DNA of 53,346 nucleotides from Enhydrobacter aerosaccus (GTDB lineage Bacteria; Pseudomonadota; Alphaproteobacteria; Reyranellales; Reyranellaceae), in assembly GCA_903832005.1 (NCBI GenBank), contig CAIKZO010000020.1, positions 1 through 53,346 of the forward strand. The letters are read 5' to 3'. The number at the start of each line of letters is the position of its first letter. The stretch's first letter is position 1. Below, piece by piece: positions 51,586 through 53,346 of this stretch. The position numbers and the translations under genes are program-made. The notes below the pieces were generated by a model. The model saw only the letters and a program-made list of their open reading frames with translations, did not search any database and was not told where the DNA came from.

Positions 51586-52287
51586 CTAGAAACTGGTGCA
51601 GTTGACCACGTTGCCGACACGTTGACAGTTCGTATTGACCATCGGCAGAGGCTGTCTGGACTGTTGGTAAGTCTGCGCCGCTCCGCTTAGGGCATTTCCA
51701 ATGTTGCCAAGAGCCCGGTCGGTGGCATCCGCATCCGCTTGCCGCTGCTGCAATTCAGCTGAGTGGCCCTGAGCATACTGAGCATTGATTTGCTTATAAT
51801 ATGAGGCTTGCTGTTCCGCAGTCGCCTTGTTGAGTTGCCGGTTGCCTTGAACAAATTCAGCCCATCCAATCTGCCGCCGGACGATCTGCGTCATCAAGGA
51901 GTCATACGCCACCTCTCGCGCTTGCTGAGATTTAAGTATGGCTGGATGTGCTTGAGCGAGTCCACTCAAGAGAATTTGCCGACACTTCAGCATCTTGCCG
52001 TGAAGACCGACCAAGGCGCGCGCTTCGTCATCTGTGGGGCGGCTCCTGCTAGAAAGAGCACTTTCTGGAACGGTGCCATCCGGATTGGAGCCTACCGATA
52101 GTTTTCCCGCCACCGTCGCCCATTCGGGCGTTTTCGCTAGGGCTGTGTAACAGGGCTGCGAAGCGATCCGCGCCTCGCTATCCGCTGCAACGTAATTGCT
52201 ATATTCGGTTTGCGCAGCAGTTGATCCCGTATTGGCGCAGCCACAGCAAGCTAACAACGCCGCTAGAGCGACGATCCTTCCCCACAT
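51586..52287 (-). CDS. Lipoprotein with coiled-coil, unknown function
   Basis: 233-residue predicted lipoprotein: signal MWGRIVALAALLACCGC with lipobox LLACCGC (several Cys candidates). The mature part is helical with Gln/Ala-rich runs: 'GNRQLNKATAEQQASYYKQI' and 'AELQQRQADADATDRALGNI', and an end 'NCQRVGNVVNCTSF' with two Cys that may form a disulfide. The ATG at 52287 follows AGGGAG. It is on the strand of the accessory set but is not known to interact with the others. Confidence 0.65.
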   Translation of the reverse strand: MWGRIVALAALLACCGCANTGSTAAQTEYSNYVAADSEARIASQPCYTALAKTPEWATVAGKLSVGSNPDGTVPESALSSRSRPTDDEARALVGLHGKMLKCRQILLSGLAQAHPAILKSQQAREVAYDSLMTQIVRRQIGWAEFVQGNRQLNKATAEQQASYYKQINAQYAQGHSAELQQRQADADATDRALGNIGNALSGAAQTYQQSRQPLPMVNTNCQRVGNVVNCTSF

Positions 52288-52493
52288 GGCAATCTCCCTC
52301 GTGTCGCTCATTTGCGACTGGTGAAGCATTCCACGAAATGTGAGAGACTGAAAGGTGATGGGCGGGGTTGCAGCCCCGCATCCATCTTTATCGCGGCCGG
52401 ACCGGCTCGCTCGCGTGGAGCAATCTACGCGATAGGAGCGCTGTTGTCATGGGCAAGCCGACCAAGCCATACGCTGACGAAGCCTGCAAAGAC

Positions 52494-52721
52494 TTACTCG
52501 TCTTCCTCGCGCTTAGGAATGATCGACCCGCCGCGGCCCAAGCCTACGAGGATTTGCTCAAGTCTGGCGCGCCCATACTCACGGGCTACTACGATAGGGA
52601 GGCCACAGTGATCGCAGGGGAGCCGGTCGCGCATTATCAACTTGCCGAGTGCCTTATGAGACATGTTTTGGCATTCAGAGCAGAACAGCGGGTAGAGAAC
52701 ACCCAAGTCGGAATCAGTCAT
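52494..52721 (-). CDS. Small zinc-ribbon protein
   Basis: 75-residue protein with a classical zinc ribbon: 'FCSECQNMSHKALGKLIMRD' then 'LPCDHCGLPIVVA', that is Cys-x2-Cys, 20 residues, Cys-x2-Cys. The ATG at 52721 follows GAAGGAGCG. The opposite strand in the same place also has an open frame (52449-52742) but without such a motif, so the minus strand was chosen. Unknown function; probably a nucleic-acid or metal-binding adaptor. Confidence 0.55.
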   Translation of the reverse strand: MTDSDLGVLYPLFCSECQNMSHKALGKLIMRDRLPCDHCGLPIVVAREYGRARLEQILVGLGRGGSIIPKREEDE

Positions 52722-53050
52722 GAAGTTCGCTCCTTCGGCTAGGTGGTACTACCGAGGATAGCGATGGGTCGGACGGGGTGCGAATCCCGTCCGATCGCTC
52801 TTTTCATGGATCGAGTTTCGCGAGCAAGCGCCGCATGTAAGCCCACGACTGCAAAAATGAAAACAAGAAATGCGATCATGTCTGTTGTCGGGCGAACGAT
52901 TCATGTGCTGTAGTCTGCTCGCGCTCATCTTGCAGCCTAGGCTGTTCTGACCAGTGCTCATGGGAAGAATGCACGCCTAGTGGCGACAAGTACTGTGACG
53001 CCTTAAGCAGACTGTCGCCTTTGAACGTGATCGAACGCTCATGAATAGGC
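52722..53050. other. Intergenic stretch without a supported gene
   Basis: These 329 bases contain a terminator-like hairpin (52,760-52,804) and a 46-codon minus-strand frame (52,739-52,879) with a hydrophobic start but no ribosome site, which I do not accept. No RNA gene was recognised. Promoter-like sequence for the LysR gene is not obvious. Confidence 0.4.
52760..52804 (+). terminator. Candidate rho-independent terminator hairpin
   Basis: A nine-base-pair GC-rich stem, TCGGACGGG (52769-52777) with CCCGTCCGA (52786-52794), closes an eight-base loop, and AGCGA/TCGCT extend it after a four-base bulge. CTCTTTT follows on the plus strand. This looks like an intrinsic terminator of plus-strand transcription. 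The loop recalls a tRNA T-arm, but there is no acceptor stem or anticodon arm. Confidence 0.45.
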
Positions 53051-53207
53051 ATGACAGGCAGTCCGATGACTGTTGGCTTACGTCATCTCCGGTTCGCAGT
53101 GGAAGCCGCACATTACGGGAGCTTTCGCCGTGCCGCTGATTCGCTGCGCGTTCGCCAGTCGACCCTCAGTCGAACGATCTGCCAATTGGAGGATGCGCTC
53201 GGGATCG
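53051..53207 (+). pseudogene. LysR-type regulator cut after its helix-turn-helix
   Basis: The frame encodes the start of a LysR regulator: 'LRHLRFAVEAAHYGSFRRAA' (about 10-29), recognition helix 'DSLRVRQSTLSRTICQLEDALG'-region (about 30-51) and then abrupt loss of homology at residue 53, where normal proteins continue with Val/Leu-Phe-Arg. The break falls at the end of the IS3-like terminal sequence that starts at 53208. The gene is therefore interrupted; the rest should lie beyond the IS, outside the window. The start may be at 53051 or at the ATG at 53066. Confidence 0.75.
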
Positions 53208-53346
53208 TGGTCTGCCCCCCTGAAACGGTACCGATGTGAAAGTTAGAGTTCCGGTTATTTTGGGCTTTGAAAGGAGCTTTGAATGGCGCGGAAGGACTAC
53301 ACGCCTGAGCAGGCGATCGGGATGCTGCGGGAAGCCGAGGTACGGC
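53208..53346 (+). mobile_element. IS3-family insertion sequence, left end, continues off-window
   Basis: The sequence TGGTCTGCCCCCCTGAAAC at 53208-53226 is close to the TGA-C-TGCCCCC-type terminal repeats of IS3-family (IS407-like) elements. A transposase start follows 75 bases later. It sits inside the LysR gene. The right end is not in the window, so the direct repeat cannot be checked here. Confidence 0.6.
53283..53346 (+). CDS. IS3-family transposase OrfA, N-terminal fragment
   Basis: Twenty-one codons are visible: MARKDYTPEQAIGMLREAEV, a standard OrfA start (helix-turn-helix of the IS3 family). The ATG follows AAAGGAGCTTTGA, with a good ribosome site. OrfA and OrfB normally make the transposase together by frameshift. 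The gene runs off the right edge of the window. Confidence 0.75.
   Translation, partial: MARKDYTPEQAIGMLREAEVR

Noticed and set aside
52449..52742. 97-codon plus-strand frame
   Set aside because: It overlaps the minus-strand zinc-ribbon gene, which has a clear motif and ribosome site. If it were real, the terminator at 52,760 would suit it, so it remains a minor possibility.
52760..52804. tRNA-like arm (GTGCGAATCC loop)
   Set aside because: No acceptor, D-arm or anticodon arm and no 3' CCA; a terminator hairpin explains it better.
52739..52879. 46-codon minus-strand frame with hydrophobic start
   Set aside because: No ribosome site, overlaps the hairpin and the upstream signal of the zinc-ribbon gene.

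Overview
The window is GC-rich DNA from an alphaproteobacterium. Placement is inferred only from gene content: many LLM/F420-type oxidoreductases, a Liv-type ABC operon, an AllA-type ureidoglycolate lyase and a Sfp-type PPTase. A soil or freshwater genus such as Reyranella or a Bradyrhizobium relative would fit. No rRNA, tRNA or CRISPR array was recognised.

Region 1 (1-1,700) holds two unrecognised, visibly less GC-rich genes and a short relic of a periplasmic binding protein tail. Region 2 (1,702-13,300) is chromosomal metabolism: a lone ModA-like binding protein with a beta-barrel-like partner, ureidoglycolate lyase, an HtrA-type protease without a signal peptide, then an F420/LLM neighbourhood (three LLM oxidoreductases, a deazaflavin nitroreductase-like protein, a VOC protein), a PH-domain membrane protein, a CinA-like protein, a creatininase-family protein and a secreted HExxH peptidase. 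Region 3 (13,304-24,820) is dominated by a tightly overlapping minus-strand set: AbrB-type membrane protein, P-loop kinase, amidase, Asp/Glu-racemase-family protein, Liv-type binding protein, LivH, LivG, LivF, LivM and a KstD-like flavoprotein. It looks like an uptake and catabolism operon for an amide or amino-acid-like compound. Region 4 (24,928-28,086) has methionine aminopeptidase, a serine beta-lactamase-fold hydrolase and a radC gene.

Region 5 (28,087 to the right edge) looks like an integrated element. The radC reading frame is cut inside its JAMM metal-binding motif, and a tyrosine integrase starts 177 bases later. The element carries a degraded DUF1016 (YhcG) gene, envelope lipoproteins, galE, a phosphopantetheinyl transferase and a complete, translationally coupled 16-gene aryl polyene (APE) pigment operon at 33,581-47,215. 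Its order matches apeC to apeR: chain-length factor, acyltransferase, two ACPs, membrane protein, aryl-AMP ligase, dehydratase, glycosyltransferase/acyltransferase fusion, thioesterase, LolA-like carrier, MMPL exporter, DUF3261 lipoprotein, ketosynthase, dehydratase, ketoreductase, ketosynthase. Two related small envelope proteins (33,158 and 47,235) bracket the operon.

Region 6 (47,655-53,346) is accessory DNA: an HNH remnant, an SRAP (HMCES/YedK) protein, several small zinc-ribbon proteins, a HEPN-like protein with an RNxxxH motif, a lipoprotein, and a LysR gene cut after its helix-turn-helix by an IS3-family element that runs off the window. The other end of the radC-targeting element is not visible, so its size is at least about 25 kb.
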